Source: an uncultured Flaviramulus sp.
GTDB taxonomy: Bacteria; Bacteroidota; Bacteroidia; Flavobacteriales; Flavobacteriaceae
Length of the DNA: 64,000 bases
Direction of reading: 5' to 3'
NCBI GenBank assembly: GCA_947495125.1
Contig: CANLXL010000001.1
Span: 186,001 to 250,000, forward strand
Shown here: positions 44,860 to 54,190 of the stretch, piece by piece
How positions within the stretch are numbered: position 1 is the first letter of the stretch
Layout of the letters: every line of letters begins with the position of its first letter
Translations under genes and position numbers: made by a program
The notes under the pieces: generated by a model
Database searches by the model: none
What the model saw: the letters and a program-made list of their open reading frames with translations, nothing else
What the model was told of the DNA's origin: nothing

Positions 44860-45516
44860 ATGGATAAAAATGGTATTAAACTCTTGATCATTGAAGATCA
44901 TAACATCATAGCACAAGCTTATAAAAGAATTTTAAGCAGTCTGCCTAATATTAATTTCAATATTGAATTCGCAAAAAACTGTGATGAAGCTGTTGTTAAA
45001 ATACAGCGTAAAAAGACTCAAATAGTCATACTGGATTTACAGCTTCCGATTTCAAAAAACGAACGTTTTATTTGTGGAGAAGACATAGGTTTACTTATTA
45101 GAAAAGAATCTCCCGATGCCAAAATATTAATTTTAACATCGGTTACGGATCAGGCCAGAATTCTTAGTATTATTGACGAAATCAACCCGGAAGGTTTTAT
45201 GATAAAATCGGATATTGAATCAACCGACTTAATAACTGCCGTAAAACAGGTTTTAAATGGTCAAAAATATTATAGTAAAACTATTGATAGTTACTCTAAC
45301 AATGCAACAATAAATGGCATTACCATAGATGATTTTGATCGTCAAATTTTATACCACCTTTCGATGGGTGAGAAAACCAAAGATCTAACAAAACATATAC
45401 CGCTATCAACACGTGCAATAGAGGTAAGAAAAACCAAACTAAAAACACTTTTAGACACCGAAAGCGATGCTAACTTCAATTTAGTAAAAGGAGCTAAAAA
45501 ACTAGGGCTTATTTAA
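44860..45516 (+). CDS. Orphan response regulator
   Basis: A 218-residue two-component regulator. The receiver domain has acidic pair Glu12-Asp13, phosphate acceptor Asp59 (VILDLQLP), Thr93 and Lys116 in the proper places. The C-terminal about 70 residues resemble a LuxR/NarL-type helix-turn-helix (IDDFDRQILYHLSMGEKTKDLTKHIPLSTRAIEVRKTKLK) with a further tail. No histidine kinase is nearby, so its partner is elsewhere. Its stop overlaps a convergent small gene by 4 bp. Confidence 0.87.
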   Translation: MDKNGIKLLIIEDHNIIAQAYKRILSSLPNINFNIEFAKNCDEAVVKIQRKKTQIVILDLQLPISKNERFICGEDIGLLIRKESPDAKILILTSVTDQARILSIIDEINPEGFMIKSDIESTDLITAVKQVLNGQKYYSKTIDSYSNNATINGITIDDFDRQILYHLSMGEKTKDLTKHIPLSTRAIEVRKTKLKTLLDTESDANFNLVKGAKKLGLI

Positions 45517-45704
45517 CCGAAATTATTTTGCCTGTTTTTTTTTTCATCATTGTCCTGACTCCTTTTGTATTCAAAGATTGTCAAAAGTCCGGCAATAACA
45601 AAAAGAATGGCGGCTTTAAAATAATTATCAATAATAACGAGATAGTCTAGATTTAGAAGCAATATGACCATAATAATTGCAACAAGTGCTACTTTCTTTT
45701 TCAT
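45513..45704 (-). CDS. Small membrane protein of unknown function
   Basis: A 63-residue protein with two hydrophobic helices (about 4-21 and 28-45) and a charged tail (KRSQDNDEKKNRQN). I chose the ATG at 45704; the frame extends to 45752 but adds residues without membrane-protein character. It is convergent with the response regulator. No family recognised. Confidence 0.55.
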   Translation of the reverse strand: MKKKVALVAIIMVILLLNLDYLVIIDNYFKAAILFVIAGLLTIFEYKRSQDNDEKKNRQNNFG

Positions 45705-45908
45705 TTTCTTTTTTTTAAATGTTAAGTTTCCTAGGCAATATATTGTTAGCAATATTTATACCAATGTGCGTCTTATCCTATAAAAAAAACAAATTTTAAC
45801 AGTTAAAAAAACACTTCATCGCATTTACACTTGAATTTGAGAAGGTAAATATTAATAAATAGAAAATGAATGCGAAGTACAACGCAATAATAGTGATAAG
45901 CAATAATA

Positions 45909-47402
45909 CTATCTATTTCTCCAAAAGAAAGGTGTAAACAACACCAGTACTGTGAATAATTCCAAACGTCCAATAAGCATTAAAAAACTGCACCACCATT
46001 TACCTATATCGGGCAAACCCGCATAGTTATTCACGGGACCAAAGTCACCTAAGGCCGGTCCAACATTTCCTAGGCTGGAAGCCGCCAAACCTATAGCTGA
46101 TTCAAAATCAATTTCAAGCATAGAAAACACCAAGGCACCAATAATAAAAGACAGCATGTATAAAATAAAAAAGCCCAGTACATTAAATACAATATCTCCT
46201 GAAATCCCCTTTTTATTGTAGCGTACCGGTAAAATAGCATTAGGATGAAGTGAACGTTTAAACTCCAGAAAACCATTTTTAATCAATATTAAATGACGTA
46301 CAACTTTAACACCACCGGATGTACTGCCAGCCGAGCCTCCTAAAAACATCAACCCAAAAAAGAATACCGTTAAAAAGGGCGTCCACATGGTATAGTCTGC
46401 AGTGACAAAACCGGTTGTAGTAACTATGGCTAAAACCTGGAACAAAGCATGCCTTATAGCACTTTCGGCTTCGCCCCAAACCATTGGATGAAAAACTGAA
46501 GATGTCGCAATATCGGCCCTAAAATAAATGATAATTGCCGCAATAATTGTAAATATGCCAATAAACTTAAAGTATAGTTTAAACTCTTCATCTTTAATTA
46601 TTTTTTGAACTTTTCCTTTAAAAGCAAAATAACTTAACACAAAGTTTGTTCCTGCCAAAAACATAAATAACATAATAATATACTGAATAACAGGTTCTCC
46701 GTTCCAATGGGCAAGACTAGCATTTTTTGTAGAAAAACCTCCTGTAGAAAGCGTACATAAGGCATGATTTATAGCATCAAAAAAAGACATTCCGGCAAGG
46801 CTTAGCAAAAGCGTTTCCGCCGCGGTATATCCGAAGTAAATGAGCCATAGACGTTTAGCCGTGTCTGTAATTCTAGGGTGCAATTTATCCGCACTTGGTC
46901 CTGGTGCTTCTGCAGCGAATAGTTGCATCCCTCCAATTCCTAATAATGGTAATATGGCTATGGCCAATACGATGATACCCATTCCCCCAATCCAGTGCGT
47001 TAAACTACGCCAAAACAACACCCCTTCAGGCACACTCTCAATATCATTTAAAATAGACGCTCCTGTAGTTGTATACCCAGACATGGTTTCGAAAAAAGCA
47101 TCCGTAAATGTAGAAATACTTTCAGTAAGTATATATGGTAAAGTACCTGATAGGGCCATTATCAACCAACCAAAGGTCACCACAATATACCCCTCCCGTT
47201 TGTTCATTTCTTTTTTATGACGCCGCGTAAAAACCATAGCTAAAATACCAACTACGAGTGTAATAATACTGGCCAAAAACAATTGAAAAGTAACCCCATC
47301 TTTATAAGCAAAGCTCATCAAAGACGACAAAAGCATAAAACCTCCGTTGAATAAAATGAGTAACCCTAGAAAGTGAAAAATTATTTTGTAATTAAGCTTC
47401 AT
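45909..47402 (-). CDS. trkH: Potassium uptake transporter TrkH
   Basis: The channel-like subunit of the Trk potassium system, working with TrkA. The 497-residue protein has about ten membrane helices in four pore repeats, with selectivity-filter segments MSGYTTTGAS, LSTGGFST, TTTGFVT and LGNVGPALG. It lies 85 bp downstream of trkA and is co-oriented, so both form one operon. Confidence 0.95.
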   Translation of the reverse strand: MKLNYKIIFHFLGLLILFNGGFMLLSSLMSFAYKDGVTFQLFLASIITLVVGILAMVFTRRHKKEMNKREGYIVVTFGWLIMALSGTLPYILTESISTFTDAFFETMSGYTTTGASILNDIESVPEGVLFWRSLTHWIGGMGIIVLAIAILPLLGIGGMQLFAAEAPGPSADKLHPRITDTAKRLWLIYFGYTAAETLLLSLAGMSFFDAINHALCTLSTGGFSTKNASLAHWNGEPVIQYIIMLFMFLAGTNFVLSYFAFKGKVQKIIKDEEFKLYFKFIGIFTIIAAIIIYFRADIATSSVFHPMVWGEAESAIRHALFQVLAIVTTTGFVTADYTMWTPFLTVFFFGLMFLGGSAGSTSGGVKVVRHLILIKNGFLEFKRSLHPNAILPVRYNKKGISGDIVFNVLGFFILYMLSFIIGALVFSMLEIDFESAIGLAASSLGNVGPALGDFGPVNNYAGLPDIGKWWCSFLMLIGRLELFTVLVLFTPFFWRNR

Positions 47403-47487
47403 AAATAGCCATCATTATTTTTGTGATCACATATCTTGTATTATCCATATCCTTATAGCAAAAAGTATTCTTTAGAGCTTCATGAAT

Positions 47488-48837
47488 TTAAAGAAATAAT
47501 TTTTCCACCCTTTTTATTGAACGAAGTAAACAACAAACCACAACTCTATCGCCTTCCTGAATCCTAAAACTTCCAAGTGCAATTAATCCGATCCCATCTC
47601 TAATTACACCACCAATAATCGCCGATCTCGGGAAGTCGATATGTCTAATCCGTTTATTGCAAATCGCAGAAGTCGCTTTTACTTCGAACTCTAATAACTC
47701 AGCATTCATATTACTAAGCTTTGTCATGGCCACAACTTCACCCTTGCGTATATATCTAAAAATATTATTCGCTGCTAAAAGTTTCTTATTAATTAAAGTA
47801 TCGATACCTATAGAATGGGATAACTCAAAATAATCCATATTTTCTACCAAGGCAATAGACTTTTTTACACCCTTAGATTTAGCAACTAAACAAGACATAA
47901 TATTAGTTTCGGAATTATCCCCAACGGCAATAAAAGCGTCCATATCACTAATATTTTCTTCATCTAAAATATCAACATTTCTACCGTCGCTGTTAATAAC
48001 TAAAACTTCAGGCAAATCATCGGCGATATCGAATGCACGTTCTTTGTTTTGTTCCAGAAGCTTAACATTGAATCCCTTTTCACTTAAATATCTGGCCGAT
48101 TTAAAACCAATTTGACTGCCCGAAAGAATCATCACATTCTTAATTTCTCTATTTACTTTCCCGGTCAATTTACATAACTCTTCCCCGCCACCCTCTGATG
48201 TTATAAAAACAACATTATCGCCTTCATAAAAACGGGTATCACCACGAGGTATTAACGTATACTGTGTTCCAGACCGCTGAATGGCAATAGGGACAAAGTG
48301 AATTTCGGGAAATATCTCTGCAGCCTCTTTTACTGTTTTTCCAACAAATGAGGCTTCCTTAGACAAGGTTAATCCTGCCATGGTTAGTGCCCCTTCTTCA
48401 AATTCGTAATTTTCGTTAAAAGAGGATTGCTTTAAGGATAATTGAATCTCTGAAGCCGCCAAAGCCTCTGGCGAAATTAGTTCGTCTATTCCGAATTTTG
48501 TAAAACCAACTTCATCTTTATGGTTGATAAATTCGGTATTGGAAATTCGGGCAATGGTGCGTTTAGAGCCTAATTGCTTCGCCAAAACACACACGGTAAT
48601 ATTTGTCGTTTCAGAAGCTGTTACTCCAATTAATAAGTCACTTGTATTTACTTTGGCTTCTTTTAGAATAGCAATAGATGTTGCATCACCTTTAATAACT
48701 TTAATATCTAACTGATTGTCAGCATGGGCTAAACTTTCCTTATTAGTATCTATTAATGTAATCTCTTGAGACTCGTAAGACAACAATTTTGCTAAATGAA
48801 ACCCTACTTCACCAGCTCCAGCAATAATTATTTTCAT
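47488..48837 (-). CDS. trkA: Potassium uptake regulatory NAD-binding protein TrkA
   Basis: The cytoplasmic gating subunit that senses nucleotides. It has two RCK units: a first Rossmann domain (IIAGAGEVGFHLAKLL, acidic end LIDTN), TrkA_C, a second Rossmann domain (MILSGSQIGFKSARYL) and a second TrkA_C. In the second, the glycine motif reads SGSQIG. 449 residues is normal. It precedes trkH and is divergent from ubiE. Confidence 0.95.
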   Translation of the reverse strand: MKIIIAGAGEVGFHLAKLLSYESQEITLIDTNKESLAHADNQLDIKVIKGDATSIAILKEAKVNTSDLLIGVTASETTNITVCVLAKQLGSKRTIARISNTEFINHKDEVGFTKFGIDELISPEALAASEIQLSLKQSSFNENYEFEEGALTMAGLTLSKEASFVGKTVKEAAEIFPEIHFVPIAIQRSGTQYTLIPRGDTRFYEGDNVVFITSEGGGEELCKLTGKVNREIKNVMILSGSQIGFKSARYLSEKGFNVKLLEQNKERAFDIADDLPEVLVINSDGRNVDILDEENISDMDAFIAVGDNSETNIMSCLVAKSKGVKKSIALVENMDYFELSHSIGIDTLINKKLLAANNIFRYIRKGEVVAMTKLSNMNAELLEFEVKATSAICNKRIRHIDFPRSAIIGGVIRDGIGLIALGSFRIQEGDRVVVCCLLRSIKRVEKLFL

Positions 48838-48862
48838 TGGTTATCTATCATAAAAAGTAGAA

Positions 48863-48870
48863 CAAATATA
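48863..48870 (-). promoter_or_regulatory. Promoter -7 box of trkAH
   Basis: TATATTTG on the minus strand matches TAnnTTTG, 25 bp before the trkA start. Confidence 0.55.
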
Positions 48871-48936
48871 CTATAAAATAGATATTGCTTCATTTATTTG
48901 ATGATATCTTGTCATTTTAAATTAAAAATAAATATG

Positions 48937-48944
48937 TAGGTTTG
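48937..48944 (+). promoter_or_regulatory. Promoter -7 box of ubiE
   Basis: TAGGTTTG matches TAnnTTTG. A TTG at 48909-48911 lies 25 bp upstream, a little far. Transcription would begin close to the TTG start codon at 48961. Confidence 0.5.
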
Positions 48945-48970
48945 TCAAAAAATTACAGGTTTGTCAAAAA
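48938..48970. repeat. 14-bp direct repeat over the ubiE start
   Basis: AGGTTTGTCAAAAA occurs at 48938-48951 and again at 48957-48970. The first copy includes the promoter box; the TTG of the second copy is the likely start codon. Confidence 0.8.
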
Positions 48971-49689
48971 TAAAGCCCTATAAGAACAGTGATTTAGGAA
49001 AAAAAGAACAAGTCACCAAGATGTTCGATACCATTTCCGAAGATTATGATGGTTTAAACCGTGTGATCTCTTTTGGGATTGATATTAAATGGCGGAAGAA
49101 AGTGGTCGAATTAGTTAAAGAAAAACAACCCGAAACCATCCTTGATATCGCTACCGGAACTGGTGATTTAGCTATTAATTTGGCCGAAACCAATGCCTCC
49201 AAAATAGTTGGCTTAGATATAAGCAGTGGTATGCTTGATATTGGTAAAGAAAAAATAAAAAATAAAAATTTAAATGCTAGAATCGACATGGTTTTAGGAG
49301 ATTCTGAAAGTATGCCCTTTGAAGATAATAGTTTTGATGCCATTACTGTTGCTTTCGGAGTACGTAACTTTGAATCCTTAGAAAATGGTCTTAAAGAAAT
49401 TCTTAGAGTATTAAGACCAAATGGCTCATTTGTAATTTTAGAAACCTCGGTACCAGGCAAAACTCCTTATAAACAGGGGTACCGTTTTTACACTAAAAAC
49501 GTTTTACCGGTAATAGGCCGATTATTTTCGAAAGATAGAAGTGCTTACAAATATTTATGCGAATCGGCTTCTATTTTTCCTTATGGAGAGGCTTTAAACA
49601 ATATTTTACGTAAAACAGGGTTTATTAATGTTAAAGATTTTCCGCAAACTTTTGGTGTGGCGACAATCTATACATCATCTAAACAATAA
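48961..49689 (+). CDS. ubiE: Demethylmenaquinone methyltransferase (UbiE/MenG)
   Basis: Methylates demethylmenaquinone in the last step of menaquinone synthesis, as Bacteroidota use menaquinone. The 242 residues hold the SAM motif LDIATGTGDLAINLA, post-motif GLDISSGMLDIG and family signatures FDTISEDYDGLN and ITVAFGVRNFE. The start is TTG: SKIKPYKNSDLGKKEQV fits the family N-terminus, and the first ATG would cut into it. porT follows 1 bp after its stop. Confidence 0.95.
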   Translation: MSKIKPYKNSDLGKKEQVTKMFDTISEDYDGLNRVISFGIDIKWRKKVVELVKEKQPETILDIATGTGDLAINLAETNASKIVGLDISSGMLDIGKEKIKNKNLNARIDMVLGDSESMPFEDNSFDAITVAFGVRNFESLENGLKEILRVLRPNGSFVILETSVPGKTPYKQGYRFYTKNVLPVIGRLFSKDRSAYKYLCESASIFPYGEALNNILRKTGFINVKDFPQTFGVATIYTSSKQ

Positions 49690-49690
49690 T

Positions 49691-50419
49691 ATGAAGTATT
49701 TTCTTGTTTTAATATCGTTTTTGTTTATAACACAAGCTTCTAATGCACAGCTTTTTAAAAAAGAAAAAGTGACATACGATGCTAATCAGGGAAGAGGAAC
49801 CACAGATAATGATTTACTAAGATGGGGCTACTTCTTGGGCTTTAATAATTACGATTTTAATTTTGATTACAATCAAGATTTACGTGATATCTATGTAAAA
49901 AGAGCTCCGGGATTTAGCGTTGGATTAATCGGAAACTTACGTATTAATAAGTTTATAGATTTACGCTTAGAACCTGGTTTATTAATAACTACCAGAGAAT
50001 TATATTATAGTAATAGTTATTTTCAGGGGGTTGCCCATACCGATTCGGACTTGGTGCGAGAAGTAAAATCAACTTACATACATATTCCGTTACTCGTTAA
50101 ATTCTCTACAAAACGTATTAATAATTTTAAACCTTTTATTGTTGGAGGGTTCTCTACGGCTTTAAATCTATCCAGTAATCAGGATAATCCAAACGATAAC
50201 AGCAATGGACAATTCAGAACTAAAAAGAATTCTCTCTTTTACGAACTTGGTTTTGGTATCGATTTGTATTTATACAACTTTAAATTTACACCTTCAATTC
50301 GTGGACTGTTCGGCATAAACGATGAACTTGTAAGAGACAAAGATTCGGCGAGTCCCTGGACCAGTAATATTACCAATATGAAGACCAGAGGTGTATTTAT
50401 AAACTTTACGTTTCAGTAA
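49691..50419 (+). CDS. porT: T9SS outer-membrane protein PorT (SprT)
   Basis: PorT is an outer-membrane beta-barrel needed for type IX secretion. The 242-residue protein has a signal peptide (ITQASNAQ), a family N-terminus (NDLLRWGYFLGFNNYDFNFDY) and beta-barrel strands up to the final aromatic residue in FINFTFQ. It begins 1 bp after the ubiE stop, a pairing I know from other flavobacteria. With gldKLMN at the left end it shows that the T9SS genes are split over the chromosome. The frame continues upstream to 49628, but that part lies within ubiE. Confidence 0.88.
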   Translation: MKYFLVLISFLFITQASNAQLFKKEKVTYDANQGRGTTDNDLLRWGYFLGFNNYDFNFDYNQDLRDIYVKRAPGFSVGLIGNLRINKFIDLRLEPGLLITTRELYYSNSYFQGVAHTDSDLVREVKSTYIHIPLLVKFSTKRINNFKPFIVGGFSTALNLSSNQDNPNDNSNGQFRTKKNSLFYELGFGIDLYLYNFKFTPSIRGLFGINDELVRDKDSASPWTSNITNMKTRGVFINFTFQ

Positions 50420-50526
50420 TCAGTATTCAGTATAAGGCTCATTATTATTCAGCTTAATAAAAAATGCTATGCTTTTTAATAATGTTTAAATTCATCGACT
50501 GCTAACGGTAACAATACCTCAAACCT

Positions 50527-51249
50527 TTAATTTCTGCGTTTAAACTCGCTCAACAAAATTGCGGTAGCAGTGGCTACATTTAAGCTTTCGGTTTCCCGTA
50601 ATTTACCAAATCTTGGAATAGATACTTTCTCGTTAATCAGTACCTCAATATTTTCCGAAATACCATTAGCTTCATTACCCATTACCAAAACACCTTTTCC
50701 GGGCAATGTCCTAGTATAAATAGTCTCTCCATCCATGAAAGCTCCAAAAACAGGTAAATCTGTCTCTCTCAAAAAATCTTCCAAATTCACATAATTTATA
50801 TTTACTCGCGCAATAGATCCCATAGTCGCTTGTATAACTTTGGGGTTAAAACAATCTACCGTCTCCTTACTGCATACTAAATCTGAAATTCCAAACCAGT
50901 CACAAAGTCGAATAATAGTCCCTAAATTTCCAGGATCTCTAATGGCATCAAGTGCAACAATAAGCTTATCTGTTTGTATGGATTTCGCCTCAGGGATTTT
51001 AAAAATTGCCAGTGCCGTATTTGGTGTGGTTAAAAAACTAATACGCTTCAGATCAATTTCAGAAACTAAAATTTCATCTTTGGCATCAATATTGAAAGTT
51101 TCTGTCGTATATAATGCATGAAGTGTGATATTGGATTGTAGCAGTTCTTTTATTGTTTTAATGCCTTCAACAACAAAAAAACCATACTGCAATCTATATT
51201 TTTTTTGCTTTAAACGCGTTATTAGTTTTATTTGGCTTTTAGATAGCAT
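50527..51249 (-). CDS. TrmH/SpoU-family RNA 2'-O-methyltransferase
   Basis: A 240-residue knotted methyltransferase. Motif 1 is DAIRDPGNLGTIIRLCDWFG, motif 2 VLVMGNEANGISENI and motif 3 VSIPRFGKLRETESLNVATA. The N-terminus (SKSQIKLITRLKQKKYR) is the L30e-like substrate domain. It is probably an rRNA enzyme of the RlmB type. I chose the ATG at 51249. The frame is open up to 51381, but those 44 residues are hydrophobic and not family-like. Confidence 0.9.
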   Translation of the reverse strand: MLSKSQIKLITRLKQKKYRLQYGFFVVEGIKTIKELLQSNITLHALYTTETFNIDAKDEILVSEIDLKRISFLTTPNTALAIFKIPEAKSIQTDKLIVALDAIRDPGNLGTIIRLCDWFGISDLVCSKETVDCFNPKVIQATMGSIARVNINYVNLEDFLRETDLPVFGAFMDGETIYTRTLPGKGVLVMGNEANGISENIEVLINEKVSIPRFGKLRETESLNVATATAILLSEFKRRN

Positions 51250-51447
51250 ACAAACTCTATTAATAGGTCTTTCATTTATTTTATAAAGAAAATGAAAAAA
51301 TAACAGATGTTTGATGTAACCCTTCAAAAAAAATAAAAATAAACTAATGAAATAACGTATTTTTGAGCCCATAACGGGCATTTCGTATTTCTATTAAATA
51401 AAACAGAACGGCAACTTAACAACAACTTGAATAAATTATAATTTCAC

Positions 51448-53979
51448 TTGCAACAACAACGCTCTAAAATAATAATACTTGCCTTAATTCTAGGATGTTT
51501 CACCTCTTGTGATACGGTAAAAAGAGTTGCTGAAAACGAACATTTATTAACAGACAATACGGTGATAATAAATGGTAAAAAAGATAACACAGAAACGATT
51601 AACAATCTTTTATACCAGAAACCAAACCGAAAAATTTTAGGCATTCCTTTACGTTTACACATCTATAATACCGCGCGCAACAACATAGACTCTATTGTTG
51701 ATGCGAGTATTAATAAAACGGAAAAACGACGAAGTAAATACGAAAAATTCTTGTCGGAAAAACAGCTGAGACGGTACAAGGAATCGCGTCTTGGATTTAA
51801 TAAATGGTTAAAAACCACTGGCGAAGCTCCTGTAATTGTAAATGATTATAAAATTAAAAGGTCAGTAAACAATTTAGAAGATTATTATAAATATAATGGC
51901 TGGAGCAATGTTAATGTTGATTATAAAATTAATCACAAAGAAAATAAACGTGCGAGTGTAGATTATATTGTAAATCATGGCGAACCTTATATTGTTGATA
52001 GTATCTCTAAAAAAATAGAATCACCAACCGTTGAAATTTTACATAACCAAATAGAGCGAAACTCCCTAATAAAACGAAACGAACAGCATAAAATATCTAA
52101 CCTTGAGTTGGAACGCGATAGAATAGCAAGCGAATTACGTAATCTGGGACTATATCATTTCAACCAAGAGTATATAACCTTTGCTGTCGATACGATAGAT
52201 ACCAATAAAAGGGCAAATATTGATATTATTATAAAGGATCGCACGATTGATACAGGTCATGGTTCTGAAACTAAAATCCCCTTTAAAGTTCAAAAAATCA
52301 AAAGTGTAGAAATTTATACGGATTATAAATTTGAAAACGAAGGACAAACACCCCAAGATACCGTTTACTATAATAATTACACGCTTTATAGTTATAACAA
52401 AATGCGTTACCGTCCAAAAGCGTTAACTGATGCTATTTTTATAACACCAGATTCTATATTTAAAGATAAAGACCGAACACTAACGTATAGGCATCTAAAT
52501 GAATTACAAACATTTAGATACCCTGATATTGAGTATGATTCAATATCAAATTCAGACAATGAGCTTAGTGCTACAATTAAACTAACACCACTAAAAAAAT
52601 TCAGTTTAGGTTTTAGTGCAGAAGCATTGCAAAGTAATATTCAAAGTGTGGGGTTTTCGTTTAACCCCAGCTTATCAATACGGAACATTTTTAAAGGTGC
52701 AGAAACCTTCGAAATATCGGCTATCGGGTCCCTCGGATCTTCAAAAGATAAAAACAATGACGATGATCCCTTTTTAGATATTAATGAAATTGGTGTTGAT
52801 TTAAAATTAAACATTCCGCGTTTTTTTTCTCCTTTTAATACAGAAAGGATAGTTCCTAAATACATGTCTCCTAGCACTACTATCGGCTTATCTACCACAG
52901 GTCAAACCAATATTGGTTTAGACAAACAAACATTTACCGGAACATTTACGTATAACTGGAATCCGAATGAAAAAATAACGAACCGATTAGATTTATTTAA
53001 TGTTCAGTACGTAAGAAATTTGAATATTGGAAACTATTTTGATGTGTATCAAAATTCATATAACACGCTCAACGGTATTTCAGAATCTATAAACTATAAC
53101 AATGGAGCACCTTTAGAATTTCCCGAACAAACCGACGCCTTTCTTAGTGATGTTCTAAGCAACAACACGTCTTTAAACGCAGAAGACGTAGATTACCAAA
53201 CGGTTTCAGCAATAAACGAACGTAAGGACAGACTAACCGAGAACAATTTAATATTTTCTTCAAATTTTAGTTTTATAAAAGACGGAAGAAACAACTTGTT
53301 CGATGAAGATTTTTCCATATTTCGTTTCAAATTGGAACTCGCCGGAAACTTACTGGCCAATACATCAAAGCTCTTAGGGCTGAGCAAAAATTCTGATAAT
53401 CGTTACGAAATATTCAATGTTGCTTTTTCTCAATACATAAAAACAGAATTCGATTATATAAAACACTGGGATTTGGGAAAAAAGAATGTTCTGGCCATGA
53501 GAACCTTTTTTGGTATTGCATTGCCTTACGGAAACTCAGATAACATTCCGTTTTCGAAAAGTTTTTTTGCCGGTGGATCCAACGATAATCGAGCGTGGAC
53601 AGCATATAGCTTAGGTCCGGGGAGTTCAGAATCTATCAATGAGTTTAACGAAGCTAACTTAAAACTGGCACTAAGTGTTGAGCAACGCTTTAATATCTTT
53701 GAAAATTTAAACGGTGCGGTTTTTGTTGATGCCGGTAATATTTGGAATGTATTAGACGATGTTGAAGACGATAACGCAACGTTCACAGATTTTAATTCTC
53801 TAAGAAACATCGCTGTTGGTTCAGGTTTTGGTTTTCGATACGATTTTAGCTTTTTTGTCTTTCGTTTCGATATCGGTTTTAAGACCTACGACCCCTCTTA
53901 CAAAGACCAAAACAGGTGGTTTAATGATTATAATTTTAGCAATGCCGTTTACAATATTGGTATAAACTATCCCTTTTAA
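51448..53979 (+). CDS. TamL-type BamA/TamA-family outer-membrane lipoprotein
   Basis: An 843-residue outer-membrane assembly protein of the BamA superfamily. The lipoprotein signal (IIILALILGCFTSC) makes it a lipidated TamA relative, as in Bacteroidota TamL. POTRA-type domains (about 115-360, YYKYNGWSNVNVDYKI and later) precede a 16-stranded barrel ending IGINYPF. The start is TTG at 51448; no ATG is available for a full signal peptide. It is divergent from the methyltransferase. Its usual partner tamB is not adjacent here. Confidence 0.85.
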   Translation: MQQQRSKIIILALILGCFTSCDTVKRVAENEHLLTDNTVIINGKKDNTETINNLLYQKPNRKILGIPLRLHIYNTARNNIDSIVDASINKTEKRRSKYEKFLSEKQLRRYKESRLGFNKWLKTTGEAPVIVNDYKIKRSVNNLEDYYKYNGWSNVNVDYKINHKENKRASVDYIVNHGEPYIVDSISKKIESPTVEILHNQIERNSLIKRNEQHKISNLELERDRIASELRNLGLYHFNQEYITFAVDTIDTNKRANIDIIIKDRTIDTGHGSETKIPFKVQKIKSVEIYTDYKFENEGQTPQDTVYYNNYTLYSYNKMRYRPKALTDAIFITPDSIFKDKDRTLTYRHLNELQTFRYPDIEYDSISNSDNELSATIKLTPLKKFSLGFSAEALQSNIQSVGFSFNPSLSIRNIFKGAETFEISAIGSLGSSKDKNNDDDPFLDINEIGVDLKLNIPRFFSPFNTERIVPKYMSPSTTIGLSTTGQTNIGLDKQTFTGTFTYNWNPNEKITNRLDLFNVQYVRNLNIGNYFDVYQNSYNTLNGISESINYNNGAPLEFPEQTDAFLSDVLSNNTSLNAEDVDYQTVSAINERKDRLTENNLIFSSNFSFIKDGRNNLFDEDFSIFRFKLELAGNLLANTSKLLGLSKNSDNRYEIFNVAFSQYIKTEFDYIKHWDLGKKNVLAMRTFFGIALPYGNSDNIPFSKSFFAGGSNDNRAWTAYSLGPGSSESINEFNEANLKLALSVEQRFNIFENLNGAVFVDAGNIWNVLDDVEDDNATFTDFNSLRNIAVGSGFGFRYDFSFFVFRFDIGFKTYDPSYKDQNRWFNDYNFSNAVYNIGINYPF

Positions 53980-54144
53980 CTTGCTCAATCTTCTTAGCGC
54001 TTATTAAAATCCTCCTTATCGTGAGGAACTATCTACTAAGAAGCAACACTTTTACAAGACCGATTATGGAAACGACTATAACGTTTTAGTGCTTTTTTAG
54101 CATTTTCGAACCACAAAATCGAAGCTATTTATTTAAAAAAACAC

Positions 54145-54152
54145 TACTTTTG
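54145..54152 (+). promoter_or_regulatory. Promoter -7 box of fba
   Basis: TACTTTTG matches TAnnTTTG, 38 bp before the fba ATG. Confidence 0.55.
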
Positions 54153-54190
54153 GTACCTAATAATTACAAACCAAAATTAAAACAAAAAAT

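Noticed and set aside
46840-47220. 126-codon plus-strand frame inside trkH
   Set aside because: Antisense to the trkH coding sequence; the hydrophobic pattern only mirrors the membrane helices.
49628-49690. Start of porT inside ubiE
   Set aside because: The real PorT signal peptide begins at the ATG at 49691; the upstream 21 codons are the shifted frame of ubiE.
51250-51381. N-terminal extension of the RNA methyltransferase
   Set aside because: 44 hydrophobic and basic residues before the family start; they do not fit a SpoU enzyme and lie in the divergent promoter region.
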